A program made the translations under genes and the position numbers. Positions 14,854 through 23,031 of a DNA stretch of 26,368 bases are shown here, one piece after another; the stretch's first letter is position 1, and each line of letters begins with the position of its first letter. The notes beneath the pieces were generated by a model. The model had not been told where the DNA came from and searched no databases. It was given only the letters and a program-made list of their open reading frames with translations. Source of the stretch: an uncultured Oscillospiraceae bacterium (GTDB lineage: Bacteria > Bacillota > Clostridia > Oscillospirales > Acutalibacteraceae); contig CAJKBW010000040.1 of the NCBI GenBank assembly GCA_905198295.1, positions 1 to 26,368 on the forward strand, given 5' to 3'.

Positions 14854-15440
14854 ACCTGCCGAATCGACTGACCGTGGTGCGCATCGTGCTCGCGCCGCTG
14901 TTTTTGCTGCTGATGATGGTGGAGTTCCCATTTCATCACCTTGCTGCGATGGCGGTGTTTGGTGCGGCGGCGCTCACCGACCTGTTTGACGGACGCATCG
15001 CGCGCAGCCGCGGGCTGATTACGAATCTGGGCAAATTCCTCGATCCGCTCGCGGATAAAATGCTTACTACCGCTGCTTTTCTGGGCTTTCTCGCCACAGG
15101 ACATATTGACGTGTGGGCAATCATGCTCATTCTTACGCGGGAATTTATGGTCACCTCGGTGCGCCTCACGGCGGCTAAGGACGGGGTGGTGATCGCGGCA
15201 AGCTTTGCCGGCAAGCTCAAAACGGTTGCTCAGTTTGTGGCGATCCTGTTTATGCTCGCTGCAATGGAATTTGCCGAATGGCAGACGTCGCTGCTGTCAG
15301 CGTTTGCACTGCCTGATCTGGTATTCACGCTGCCGCTGCTGATCGGCCGGGTATTGGTATGGATTTCGGTAGTGCTGACCATGATTTCCGGTTTTCAGTA
15401 TGTCTGGGGCTATCGGCAGTGTTTCACCGCCGAAAAATAG
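14850..15440 (+). CDS. pgsA: CDP-diacylglycerol-glycerol-3-phosphate 3-phosphatidyltransferase
   Basis: This integral membrane enzyme makes phosphatidylglycerol phosphate, the first committed step to phosphatidylglycerol and cardiolipin. The 196-residue protein carries the full CDP-alcohol phosphotransferase signature D-x2-DG-x2-AR-x8-G-x3-D-x3-D: Asp44, Asp47, Gly48, Ala51, Arg52, Gly61, Asp65 and Asp69. About six hydrophobic helices are visible. It overlaps rimO by ATGA. No terminator is seen before the next leader, so some read-through into the T-box is possible, although that leader has its own -10. Confidence 0.96.
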   Translation: MNLPNRLTVVRIVLAPLFLLLMMVEFPFHHLAAMAVFGAAALTDLFDGRIARSRGLITNLGKFLDPLADKMLTTAAFLGFLATGHIDVWAIMLILTREFMVTSVRLTAAKDGVVIAASFAGKLKTVAQFVAILFMLAAMEFAEWQTSLLSAFALPDLVFTLPLLIGRVLVWISVVLTMISGFQYVWGYRQCFTAEK

Positions 15441-15442
15441 GG

Positions 15443-15471
15443 CTGGATTTTTTTCCGGAACCGTATATAAT
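15443..15471 (+). promoter_or_regulatory. Probable promoter of the cysE-cysS leader
   Basis: TATAAT at 15466-15471 is a perfect -10, placed correctly for transcription to start just before the T-box stem I. The -35 region (CTGGAT at 17-base spacing) matches poorly, so this is a weaker call than the -10 alone. Confidence 0.55.
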
Positions 15472-15488
15472 GGTAACATAGGCAGAAT

Positions 15489-15739
15489 GTGTCGATGGGG
15501 AGAAGTATCCCGCAGCCGCCACTCCAGAGAGAAGGCGTCCGGCAGCGCCGGGCTGAAAGCGCTTTTGTGAGCGGGCGGGGGAAATGCACCCCGGAGCACG
15601 GGCGGGGAAATGCGGTGCACAGCCGCGCAGTATCCGTCCGCGGGCGGCCGCCGTTATCCGGCCTTCGAGCGATAAACAGGAGTGGAACCGCGGAATTTCC
15701 GCCTCCGTTGCGCCTTTTCGGCGCAGCGGGGGCTTTTTT
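15489..15739 (+). promoter_or_regulatory. tRNA-Cys T-box leader riboswitch
   Basis: The leader senses uncharged tRNA-Cys and permits transcription of cysteine genes when charging is low. Stem I starts near 15489. The AGTA at about 15504-15507 and GAAATGCA at 15581-15588 form a loop-E-like specifier loop with codon TGC (Cys) at 15585-15587. The flanking strands pair (TCCCGC above; GGGG with CCCC below). AGAGAG and GGGCTGAAAGC resemble the conserved distal stem I elements. The T-box core GAGTGGAACCGCGG is at 15680-15693; its TGGA (15683-15686) complements a UCCA 3' end, as expected for the U discriminator of tRNA-Cys. A terminator follows. The downstream genes cysE and cysS confirm specificity. 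The second GAAATGC at 15607-15613 does not fit the fold. Confidence 0.92.
15701..15739 (+). terminator. T-box-controlled terminator
   Basis: Positions 15701-15714 pair with 15720-15733 (14 bp, including two G-U pairs) around a 5-base loop, followed by six T residues. The 5' arm overlaps the antiterminator region of the T-box, so the two structures are mutually exclusive. Confidence 0.88.
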
Positions 15740-15825
15740 GTATTTTGGGGTTGTGCCGCACGAATCTGGACGCCGCCTGGTGTCCGGGCACAGCGGTACC
15801 CGACCGAAGAAAGGCAGGCATCAGC

Positions 15826-16494
15826 GTGTTTGAACGCATGAAGGAAGACATCGCCGTCATCCGGGACCGCGACCCCGCGTCACGGTCAACGCTTGAGGTG
15901 ATGCTGCTGTATAACGGCTTTAAAGCCGTTCGGTCCCACCGGAAAGCCAACTGGTGTTTCCGGCACGGGCTGTTTTTTCTCGCCCGCTGGATATCCCAGC
16001 GCTGCGTGAGGCGGACGAATATCGAAATCCATCCAGGCGCTACCATCGGCCGGCGCCTGTTTATTGACCACGGCACCGGCGTGGTCATCGGGGAAACCAC
16101 CGAAATCGGCGATGACTGTACGCTGTATCAGGGGGTAACGCTGGGCGGAACGGGGAAAGATAAGGGCAAGCGCCATCCTACCCTTGGCAATAATGTGATG
16201 GTGGGTTCCGGAGCGAAGGTGCTTGGCCCGATTCGCATCGGCAATAACGTACGCATTGCGGCGGGCGCGGTGGTGCTGTCGGACATCCCGGATAATGCGA
16301 CCGCAGTGGGCGTGCCCGCACGGGTGGTGCGCATCGGCGGCCAGAAGGTGGTCGATCTCGACCAGGTGCATATTCCCGACCCGGTTGCGCAGGAAATCTG
16401 CCGGCTGGAGGGACGGATTGACCGTCTGCAGCGGCAGCTTTCCGGGCTGAACCCACAGGCGGAAGATGAAGACGACACACAGACATTGCTGTAA
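15826..16494 (+). CDS. cysE: Serine O-acetyltransferase CysE
   Basis: CysE acetylates serine with acetyl-CoA to give O-acetylserine, the cysteine precursor. The 222-residue protein has a short helical N-terminus and a left-handed beta-helix of hexapeptide repeats (from about IEIHPGATIGRRLFIDHGTG). Conserved active-site features include the His in DHGTG and GGTGKDKGKRHPTLG. The length matches the short epsilon-type found in Firmicutes rather than the longer enterobacterial form. The start is GTG 15826, with AAAGG about 11 bases upstream; ATG 15838 is too far from it. It is controlled by the T-box leader and lies 28 bases before cysS. Confidence 0.95.
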   Translation: MFERMKEDIAVIRDRDPASRSTLEVMLLYNGFKAVRSHRKANWCFRHGLFFLARWISQRCVRRTNIEIHPGATIGRRLFIDHGTGVVIGETTEIGDDCTLYQGVTLGGTGKDKGKRHPTLGNNVMVGSGAKVLGPIRIGNNVRIAAGAVVLSDIPDNATAVGVPARVVRIGGQKVVDLDQVHIPDPVAQEICRLEGRIDRLQRQLSGLNPQAEDEDDTQTLL

Positions 16495-16522
16495 AAATTC
16501 ATGATGTAAGGAGTTTACCCGC

Positions 16523-17926
16523 ATGAAGATCTATAATACCCTCACCCGTCAGAAGGAAGAACTGGTGCCGATTGAGCCGGGCAAGGTGCGTATTTACGCC
16601 TGTGGTCCGACGGTGTATAACTATATTCATATCGGCAATGCGCGGCCGCTGTGCGTGTTCGACGTGCTGCGCCGGTATCTCGAGTGGTGCGGCTATGACG
16701 TGCGCTTTGTGCAGAATTTCACCGACATCGACGATAAGATCATCCGCCGCGCTAATGAAGAAGGCGTGTCGTATGAGGAAATCGCCCGGCGGTATATAGC
16801 GGAGTTCTGGACCGACGCGAAGGGGCTGAATGTCCGCGAGGCGACGGTGCACCCGAAAGCGACCGAGAATATGGATGAGATTGAAAGCATCATTTCGGCG
16901 CTGGTGGAGAAGGGATATGCCTACGCGGCGGAAAACGGCGATGTGTATTTCCGCCCCCGCCGGTTTGACGAATACGGCAAGCTTTCGCACCAGCCGATTG
17001 ACGACCTGGAATCCGGCGCGCGCATCGACGTCAGCGAGGAAAAGGAAGATGCGCTGGACTTTGCGCTGTGGAAAGCGGCGAAACCGGGCGAACCGTCCTG
17101 GCCGTCCCCGTGGAGCGCGGGCCGTCCCGGCTGGCATATCGAATGCTCGGCGATGGCCCGGCGGTACCTCGGCGATACCATCGACATCCACTGCGGCGGG
17201 CAGGATCTGATCTTCCCGCATCATGAGAACGAAATCGCCCAGAGTGAATGCTGCAACGGGGTGCCGTTTGCACATTACTGGATGCATAACGGCTATATCA
17301 ATGTGGACAATAAAAAGATGTCCAAATCCCTCAATAATTTCTTTACCGTGCGGGATGTCGCAGAGAAATACGGTTATGAAGCGATCCGTTTCTTCCTGAT
17401 TTCCTCGTCCTACCGCAGCCCGATCAATTACAGCACCGAAATCATTGACCAGGGGATCGCTGCGCTCGATCGGCTGTATAACTGTCGGGATGCGCTTACT
17501 TTTGCCGCGCAGAACGCTGTCGATGCGCCGCAGGCACAGGATGAGGCGCTATACGCGGCGATGGAGCAGCGCCGGGCGCGCTTTGTGGAGGCGATGGACG
17601 ACGACCTGAACACCGCGGACGCGATCGCGGCAGTGTTTGAACTGGTGCGGGATATCAACGTTTATCTCGCGGACGCGCAGCCGGCCTCCAAGGTGGCGGT
17701 GGAAAAGGCGCAGAGCCTGTTCACGGAACTGACCGGCGTGTTGGGACTGCTGTATGAGCGTCAGGCCGGCTCGCTCGACGAGGAGGTTGAAGCGCTGATT
17801 GCCGCCCGCACGGCGGCGCGTGCCGCCAAAAACTGGGCGGAAGCCGACCGCATCCGCGACCAGCTCAAGGCGATGGGCGTGGTGCTCGAAGATACGCCGC
17901 AGGGGGTCAAATGGCATAAGGCCTGA
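16523..17926 (+). CDS. cysS: Cysteinyl-tRNA synthetase
   Basis: CysS charges tRNA-Cys with cysteine in the cytoplasm. The 467-residue class I synthetase has the zinc ligand Cys27 in YACGPTVY, HIGN at 36-39, KMSKS at 265-269, a GWHIECSAMA zinc-site segment near 205 and the C-terminal anticodon-binding helices. An ATG with AAGGAG upstream starts the gene. It shares the tRNA-Cys T-box with cysE, so synthesis of cysteine and its loading onto tRNA respond together to uncharged tRNA-Cys. The next gene starts 18 bases after its stop. Confidence 0.97.
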   Translation: MKIYNTLTRQKEELVPIEPGKVRIYACGPTVYNYIHIGNARPLCVFDVLRRYLEWCGYDVRFVQNFTDIDDKIIRRANEEGVSYEEIARRYIAEFWTDAKGLNVREATVHPKATENMDEIESIISALVEKGYAYAAENGDVYFRPRRFDEYGKLSHQPIDDLESGARIDVSEEKEDALDFALWKAAKPGEPSWPSPWSAGRPGWHIECSAMARRYLGDTIDIHCGGQDLIFPHHENEIAQSECCNGVPFAHYWMHNGYINVDNKKMSKSLNNFFTVRDVAEKYGYEAIRFFLISSSYRSPINYSTEIIDQGIAALDRLYNCRDALTFAAQNAVDAPQAQDEALYAAMEQRRARFVEAMDDDLNTADAIAAVFELVRDINVYLADAQPASKVAVEKAQSLFTELTGVLGLLYERQAGSLDEEVEALIAARTAARAAKNWAEADRIRDQLKAMGVVLEDTPQGVKWHKA

Positions 17927-17944
17927 CGAAAGGACGGAAAGAGC

Positions 17945-18886
17945 ATGTCGCGAAAAGGAATCATCACCGTAACCCTGAATCCCTCGGTGGATGTCACGCT
18001 GTGGCTGGATGGGATGCATCCGGATAAGGCCAATCGCGTCCTGCGGGAAACGCGGGAGGTCGGCGGCAAGGGAATCAATGTCTCGCGCGTGGTGCGCGCC
18101 TTCGGGCTGGAATCTCTGTGCGTGACGGTGGCAGGAGAGGATAACTCCCGGGAGCTCGTTTCATTCCTGGAAGCGGACGGCCTGCATTATGAGCTGGTGC
18201 CGGCGGAAGGCGCGGTGCGCGAAAACCTGACCCTGCGCACCGAAGGGCAGACGATCAAGATCAACCGGAAGGGTCCGGCGCTGTCGGATATGATGTTCAA
18301 TGCGCTCATGGCGCTTATCCGCAGCCGCCTGCATCCGGGGGATATCGTGGTGTTTGCGGGCAGCCTGCCGGAAAATGTGGCTCTGCAGGATTATGTCGAA
18401 CTGATTCTTGCGGTGCGCAACGCCGGTGCTCTGGTGGCGCTTGACAGTGACCTGCTTTCTCTCGAGGATTACGCGCGTATCCGTCCCTGGGCGATCAAGC
18501 CGAATATCCATGAACTGAGAAACATCGTGCCGGTGGACGGCACCACTATCACTGATGTGGCAGCCGCGGCACTGCGCCTGCGGGAAGTGGGTGTGGAAAA
18601 CGTGCTGGTGTCGCTTGGCGGCAACGGTCTGCTCAGCGTGTCGGAGGAAGGCGTGCTGCGTGCTGTGGTTCCGCCGGTGGAGGTCAAATCCACCGTCGGC
18701 GCAGGCGACAGCCTGCTGGGCGGCTTCGTGGTCGGCACCGTCAAGGAGATGCCGCATACGGAGCGGGTACGTCTGGCGGCGGCCTGCGGTACCGCTTCGG
18801 TGATGCTCGACGGCACGGCTGTCGCGGATAAAGCAGAGGCTATGACGGTGATGGAAAACGTCCGGGTTGAGGAAATAGACGGCTGA
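17945..18886 (+). CDS. PfkB-family sugar kinase (1-phosphofructokinase type)
   Basis: This 313-residue ribokinase-superfamily enzyme phosphorylates a phosphosugar with ATP. It is close to the FruK/LacC branch: TLNPSVDVTLWLD at the N-terminus, the GGKGINVSRV motif (about 40-49) and the C-terminal STVGAGDSLLGGF with catalytic Asp255. Fructose-1-phosphate is the most likely substrate; tagatose-6-phosphate is an alternative. No fructose PTS gene or DeoR-type regulator is adjacent, which is unusual for fruK. It lies 18 bases after cysS with AAAGGA upstream, so it is likely read from the T-box transcript. Confidence 0.88.
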   Translation: MSRKGIITVTLNPSVDVTLWLDGMHPDKANRVLRETREVGGKGINVSRVVRAFGLESLCVTVAGEDNSRELVSFLEADGLHYELVPAEGAVRENLTLRTEGQTIKINRKGPALSDMMFNALMALIRSRLHPGDIVVFAGSLPENVALQDYVELILAVRNAGALVALDSDLLSLEDYARIRPWAIKPNIHELRNIVPVDGTTITDVAAAALRLREVGVENVLVSLGGNGLLSVSEEGVLRAVVPPVEVKSTVGAGDSLLGGFVVGTVKEMPHTERVRLAAACGTASVMLDGTAVADKAEAMTVMENVRVEEIDG

Positions 18887-18948
18887 ACAGGCCGTGGGTA
18901 AAAAACCAGGAACTTCCGGAAAGCGGCAGGAAAGGAATGGGCGGCATT

Positions 18949-19542
18949 ATGAAGGTAACCCGTTTTGCCAAAAGCATCGTGTATCTGGTGTTCACGACAG
19001 GTTTGTTTTTGCTGTCGGTGTTTTTTACCACCGGCATACATAACTCCGAGCATCTCGAGCAGAACTATTTCCGCTCCACCAGCTATCTGTTTATCCTGGC
19101 GGCGGTGCTCATCGGCGGAGCGATCTATTCCTATCAGGCGTATACCCGTAAATACCGGGAGCATGTCTGGGATTCGCTGCTGTTGCTGCTGACCGGGCTG
19201 GCGCTGATGGGGACGGTGCTGTTCATCATCCTGTATTACGGCGGCCTGGAAGGCACCTTTACGGAAAGCGGCTATACCGCGGCGAATGTGAATATCGTGG
19301 TGCTGGCTATGCTGCCGCTGCCGTTTTTTGTGCGCACGGCGGTGCTTGTGCTGTCGCTGCAGGAGCCGCGGCGCGGGCGTCGGCTCATTGTACAGATCGC
19401 CTGCGCGGCGCTTCTTGTGGGGATGATTCTGGCGTTTGCGCTGGGCGGACTGCTGGGCATGGTGCGGTATACCGGCGCGGACGTCGGAGACGGCAGCTAT
19501 GGCTGGGAGCAGCGTCTTGCGGATATGGATACCGCCGGTTAA
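18949..19542 (+). CDS. Polytopic membrane protein of unknown function
   Basis: I do not recognise this family. The product is about 197 residues with roughly five transmembrane segments, at about 8-29, 46-63, 74-96, 112-134 and 145-168, and a polar tail of about 25 residues. There are no Cys or His clusters to suggest metal transport. ATG 18949 is used because AAAGGA abuts the upstream ATG 18937, which leaves no proper spacing for that start; the upstream start would add four residues. It lies between a sugar kinase and copZ-copA without an obvious terminator on either side. Its role in copper handling is not supported by the sequence itself. Confidence 0.75.
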   Translation: MKVTRFAKSIVYLVFTTGLFLLSVFFTTGIHNSEHLEQNYFRSTSYLFILAAVLIGGAIYSYQAYTRKYREHVWDSLLLLLTGLALMGTVLFIILYYGGLEGTFTESGYTAANVNIVVLAMLPLPFFVRTAVLVLSLQEPRRGRRLIVQIACAALLVGMILAFALGGLLGMVRYTGADVGDGSYGWEQRLADMDTAG

Positions 19543-19621
19543 GCGGGACATAACTAAAATGGGTATGGCCGCCCGGCCGGAAATGGGCGGCGGACGAATC
19601 AAGGAAAGGAAGATAAGCAAA

Positions 19622-19840
19622 ATGTTTGGAAAAACCGAAACAACGACCATCGCCGTGGAGGGCATGACCTGCGGCCACTGCCAGAAGCGGGTGGCGGATG
19701 CGCTGCGTGCGGTCAAGGGCGTGAAGAGCGTGGAAGTGAGTCTGGAGAAAAAGAGTGCTGAAGTGAGCTTTGCACCGGGGAAAACCGACCGTGAACAGCT
19801 CGTACAGGCGGTTGCGGCGGCCGGTTATACGGCGCAGTAA
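19622..19840 (+). CDS. copZ: Copper chaperone CopZ-like heavy-metal-associated protein
   Basis: This 72-residue protein is a single HMA domain that carries Cu(I) to the exporter. The metal motif is GMTCGHC with Cys17 and Cys20, and the ferredoxin-like fold is visible (strand-helix-strand-strand-helix-strand, ending in AAAGYTAQ). ATG 19622 is chosen over a longer upstream frame that overlaps the membrane protein gene, and it has AAGGAAG 9 bases upstream. It is 18 bases before copA, a standard chaperone-pump pair. A weak GC-rich inverted repeat lies upstream; no recognisable CsoR or CopY operator is seen. Confidence 0.92.
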   Translation: MFGKTETTTIAVEGMTCGHCQKRVADALRAVKGVKSVEVSLEKKSAEVSFAPGKTDREQLVQAVAAAGYTAQ

Positions 19841-19858
19841 GAAAGGATACCCTACGCT

Positions 19859-22009
19859 ATGACACAAAATCTCACGCTGCAGATCGGCGGTATGACCTGC
19901 GTACGCTGCTCAGGCGCGGTGGAGCATGCGCTGCGTTCACTCGATGGTGTGGAAAAGGCGGAAGTCAGCTACGCCGTCGGCAGGGCGGAAATCACATACG
20001 ATGATGCCAAGGTGGATCGCAAGCGCCTGGAAAAAGCGGTAAAATCGGCCGGCTATAAGGTGGTGGAGGATAAAAACGCCGCCCGCCGGCGGGAACTGCG
20101 GGAGCTGCGCATCCTGTTTATCGTATCGGCGATTTTTTCGGCGCCGTTTCTGGTGCTGATGGTGCTGATGTTCGCCGCGCCGGATGCGGCGGTCACCCAC
20201 TGGATGCATAACGCCGGCTGGGTACAGCTGGCTCTGGCCACGCCGGTACAGTTCGTGGTGGGCTGGCGGTTCTATAAGGGGGCTGTGCTGTCTCTGCTCA
20301 ACCGCAGTCCGAGCATGGATGTGCTCGTCGCGCTGGGCACCAGCGCGGCGTATGGATACAGCCTGTATAATGTGATTGTCGGCAGCGGGCACTATTATTT
20401 TGAAAGCGCCGCGATTATTATCACGCTGGTGCTGCTTGGCAAAATGCTGGAGACGGGTGCACGGGGAAAAACCAGCGCCGCCATCGAGATGCTGATGAAT
20501 CTTCAGCCGAAAACCGCGACAGTGCTGCGCGAGGGGACGGAAATGGTCATCCCGGCGGCGGAGATTGTGCAGGGAGATACCATCCTCGTGCACCCCGGCG
20601 AAAGTCTGTCGGTCGACGGCGAGGTGGTCGCGGGGCGTTCGGCGGTGGACGAATCGATGCTCACCGGAGAAAGCATGCCGGTGGATAAACAGCTCGGTGA
20701 TAAGGTGTTTGGCGGCACGGTCAACGGCACCGGTTCGCTGACTGTGCGGGCGGATGGAATCGGAAAGGATACGGTGCTTTCGGGCATTATCCGCCTGGTG
20801 GAAGAGGCGCAGTCTTCCAAAGCGCCGATCCAGAAGCTGGCCGATAAGGTGTCAGCGATTTTTGTGCCGGCGGTGATCGGCGCGGCGCTGCTGACTTTTG
20901 TGCTGACGCTGGTGTTCATGCAGGGGGCGGAGGCCATGACCGAAGCGATTTCGCGTGCGGTGGCGGTGCTGGTGATCGCCTGTCCCTGCTCGCTCGGTCT
21001 TGCGACCCCGACCGCGCTGATGGTGGGAACCGGCCGCGCCGCAACGATGGGGGTGCTCATCAAGAGCGCGGACGCGCTGGAGACCGCCTGTCGGATTGAT
21101 CGGGTGCTGCTGGATAAGACCGGTACGGTCACGATGGGGCGCCCGGCGGTTACGGATTTCCTCCCGGTGGGCATGCAGCGGGAGGAAGCGCTGCGTCTGG
21201 CCGCGGCGGTGGAGCAGCTGTCGGAGCATCCGGTGGCACGTGCGGTTACCGAAAGTTATGACCAACCGCTGCCGTCTGCGGAAAATTTTGTTTCGCTGAC
21301 CGGCCGCGGCGTATCGGCCGAGGTGGAGGGTAAAACGGTGCTGCTCGGCAGCCGCCGGCTCATGGAGGAGCAGCAGATTCCGTTTGCCGACGATCGTCAG
21401 AGCTGGGAGGACGAGGGCAAAACGGTGCTGTATATGGCGGTGGCCGGCCAGCCGGCCGCTGTGCTGGCGGTGGCCGATCCGGTGCGGGATACCTCTGCGA
21501 AGGCGCTCCGGGAACTGCACGAGCTCGGCATACGCACCGTGATGGTCACCGGTGATAACCGGCGAACCGCCGAGGCGGTCGGCCGTGCGGTCGGAATCGA
21601 CGAGGTGGTGGCCGAAGTCCTGCCTGACGGCAAGGTGGAGCTGGTCGAAAAGTATAAACAGGACGGTAAAATTGTCGCGATGGCGGGCGACGGCATCAAT
21701 GACGCGCCGGCGCTCGCTGCGGCGGATGTCGGTTTTGCGATGGGTACCGGCACCGATATCGCGATGGAATCGGGCGACGTCGTGCTGGTGGGCGGCGGTC
21801 TGACCGCGCTGGTCACGGCGGTGAAAATTTCGCGCGCCACCATGCGCAAAATCCGCCAGAATCTGTTTTGGGCGTTCTTCTATAATTGTATCGGCATTCC
21901 GGTGGCGGCCTTCGGGCTGCTCAGCCCGGTGATTGCCGGCGCCGCGATGGCGTTCAGCTCGGTGTCGGTGGTGACCAATTCGATCCTGCTCAAGCGCACA
22001 AAGCTGTGA
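19859..22009 (+). CDS. copA: Copper-exporting P1B-type ATPase CopA
   Basis: CopA exports Cu(I) across the membrane using ATP. The 716-residue pump has one N-terminal HMA domain (GMTCVRC, Cys14/Cys17), the actuator TGES loop and the membrane CPC at 375-377. It also has the phosphorylation site DKTGT with Asp419, the nucleotide-domain HP motif (SEHPVARAV) and the hinge GDGINDAP. The Cu(I)-specific signatures YN (FFYNCIGIP) and MxxSS (MAFSSVSVV) in the last helices assign it to subgroup P1B-1. An ATG with AAAGGA about 11 bases upstream starts the gene. A short hairpin with six T residues follows, so the downstream flavoprotein may be only partly co-transcribed. Confidence 0.96.
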   Translation: MTQNLTLQIGGMTCVRCSGAVEHALRSLDGVEKAEVSYAVGRAEITYDDAKVDRKRLEKAVKSAGYKVVEDKNAARRRELRELRILFIVSAIFSAPFLVLMVLMFAAPDAAVTHWMHNAGWVQLALATPVQFVVGWRFYKGAVLSLLNRSPSMDVLVALGTSAAYGYSLYNVIVGSGHYYFESAAIIITLVLLGKMLETGARGKTSAAIEMLMNLQPKTATVLREGTEMVIPAAEIVQGDTILVHPGESLSVDGEVVAGRSAVDESMLTGESMPVDKQLGDKVFGGTVNGTGSLTVRADGIGKDTVLSGIIRLVEEAQSSKAPIQKLADKVSAIFVPAVIGAALLTFVLTLVFMQGAEAMTEAISRAVAVLVIACPCSLGLATPTALMVGTGRAATMGVLIKSADALETACRIDRVLLDKTGTVTMGRPAVTDFLPVGMQREEALRLAAAVEQLSEHPVARAVTESYDQPLPSAENFVSLTGRGVSAEVEGKTVLLGSRRLMEEQQIPFADDRQSWEDEGKTVLYMAVAGQPAAVLAVADPVRDTSAKALRELHELGIRTVMVTGDNRRTAEAVGRAVGIDEVVAEVLPDGKVELVEKYKQDGKIVAMAGDGINDAPALAAADVGFAMGTGTDIAMESGDVVLVGGGLTALVTAVKISRATMRKIRQNLFWAFFYNCIGIPVAAFGLLSPVIAGAAMAFSSVSVVTNSILLKRTKL

Positions 22010-22014
22010 ACGCG

Positions 22015-22034
22015 GCGGAAATTTCCGCTTTTTT
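22015..22034 (+). terminator. Possible terminator after copA
   Basis: GCGGA-AATT-TCCGC (22015-22028) is a short 5-bp stem with a 4-base loop, followed by six T residues. The stem is short, and GGCGG can also pair with the later GCCGCC, so read-through to the next gene is likely. Confidence 0.5.
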
Positions 22035-22075
22035 GCCGCCGGCTTGAAGCGCTGGGGCGGATCAGGAAGGATCAG

Positions 22076-22933
22076 GTGAAGCGTGTGGTGGATATTCTGA
22101 TCGTCGGCGGCGGGCCGGCGGGACTGAGTGCGGCGGTCAATGCGGCCGCGCGGGGAAAAAGCTGTACGGTGGTGAGCAATGCGCTCGCGCATAACCCGCT
22201 GTACCGTGCCAAACAGGTGGATAATTATCTTGGCATGCGCGGCATGACCGGCGCAGCTATGCTCGAAGCCATGCACCAGGAGGCGGAAGAAGCCGGCGCG
22301 GTGTTTATGGAAGGCCGGGTGCTGTCGATCCTGCCGATGGGAGAAGACTTTATGACGGCGGTGGGCAATGAAATGGTGGAAAGCCGCCGGGTGATTCTGT
22401 GCACCGGTATTGCCGCCGGCCGTACGCTCGCCCAGGAGGACCGTTTTGTCGGCCGCGGCGTGAGCTACTGTGCGACCTGTGACGGGATGCTCTATCGCGG
22501 CAGGCGCGCCGTTGTTACCGGTGATGCGGCCGACCTTGCAGAGGAGGCGGCTTTTCTGCAGGAGATCGGGGTGCTCACCACCGTGATCACCGCGCGGGCG
22601 GTGTCCGGCCTGCCCGAGGGGATGGAGGCGATGACCGCTTCCGCAATCGCGCTGCAGGGCGCCGACCGTATCGAAGGTGTGGTAGCGGACGGGCGGCTGT
22701 TCCCCTGCGATGTGGTGTTTATCCTGCGCGAGGTGATGGCGCCCGGCTCGCTGGTTCCCGGGTTGCAGACAGACGGCCGCTTTATCCGGGTGGATGCCGA
22801 TCAGCAAACCAACATTCCCGGCCTGTATGCTGCCGGAGACTGTACCGGCCGGCCGCTGCAGGTGGCGGTAGCCGTCGGGGAAGGGCTTGTTGCTGCTCAG
22901 CACGCCGCCCGTTCTCTCGACGGCAAATCCTGA
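22076..22933 (+). CDS. Thioredoxin-reductase-like flavoprotein lacking NADPH motifs
   Basis: This 285-residue protein has the fold of low-molecular-weight thioredoxin reductase: FAD motif GGGPAG at 11-16, redox-active CATC with Cys132 and Cys135, and the C-terminal GLYAAGDCTGRPLQVA. The segment that should hold the NADPH-binding GxGxxA reads VVTGDAADLAEEAAFL (146-161), and the following HRRxxxR motif is absent (ITARAVSGL). The same losses define the ferredoxin-dependent flavin thioredoxin reductases known from clostridia, so electrons may come from ferredoxin. It is also shorter than the usual 305-320 residues. The start is GTG with AGGAAGG 5 bases upstream. It follows copA and ends at a strong terminator; no thioredoxin gene is adjacent. 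The substrate is uncertain. Confidence 0.85.
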   Translation: MKRVVDILIVGGGPAGLSAAVNAAARGKSCTVVSNALAHNPLYRAKQVDNYLGMRGMTGAAMLEAMHQEAEEAGAVFMEGRVLSILPMGEDFMTAVGNEMVESRRVILCTGIAAGRTLAQEDRFVGRGVSYCATCDGMLYRGRRAVVTGDAADLAEEAAFLQEIGVLTTVITARAVSGLPEGMEAMTASAIALQGADRIEGVVADGRLFPCDVVFILREVMAPGSLVPGLQTDGRFIRVDADQQTNIPGLYAAGDCTGRPLQVAVAVGEGLVAAQHAARSLDGKS

Positions 22934-22941
22934 AATCTGCC

Positions 22942-22973
22942 CCGGCGCATCCTGATGGATGCGCCGGTTTTTT
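22942..22973 (+). terminator. Strong intrinsic terminator
   Basis: CCGGCGCATCC and GGATGCGCCGG form a perfect 11-bp stem with loop TGAT, followed by six T residues. It closes the plus-strand series just after the flavoprotein gene. Confidence 0.95.
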
Positions 22974-23031
22974 GCGTCCTGCGCCCGGCTCTGCCTGGAT
23001 TCTACCGTATTCGCTGGAAAAAAACAGGAAA

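Noticed and set aside
12787..14931. 714-codon open frame on the minus strand opposite recX-rimO
   Set aside because: It lies antisense to two well-supported genes, its product is His/Arg/Pro-rich without any family motif, and it arises from GC-rich codon phase.
15607..15613. Second GAAATGC as the T-box specifier
   Set aside because: Only the copy at 15581-15587 lies opposite AGTA with pairing strands on both sides.
19543..19621. Copper-responsive operator upstream of copZ
   Set aside because: A short GC-rich inverted repeat is present but matches neither CsoR nor CopY sites.
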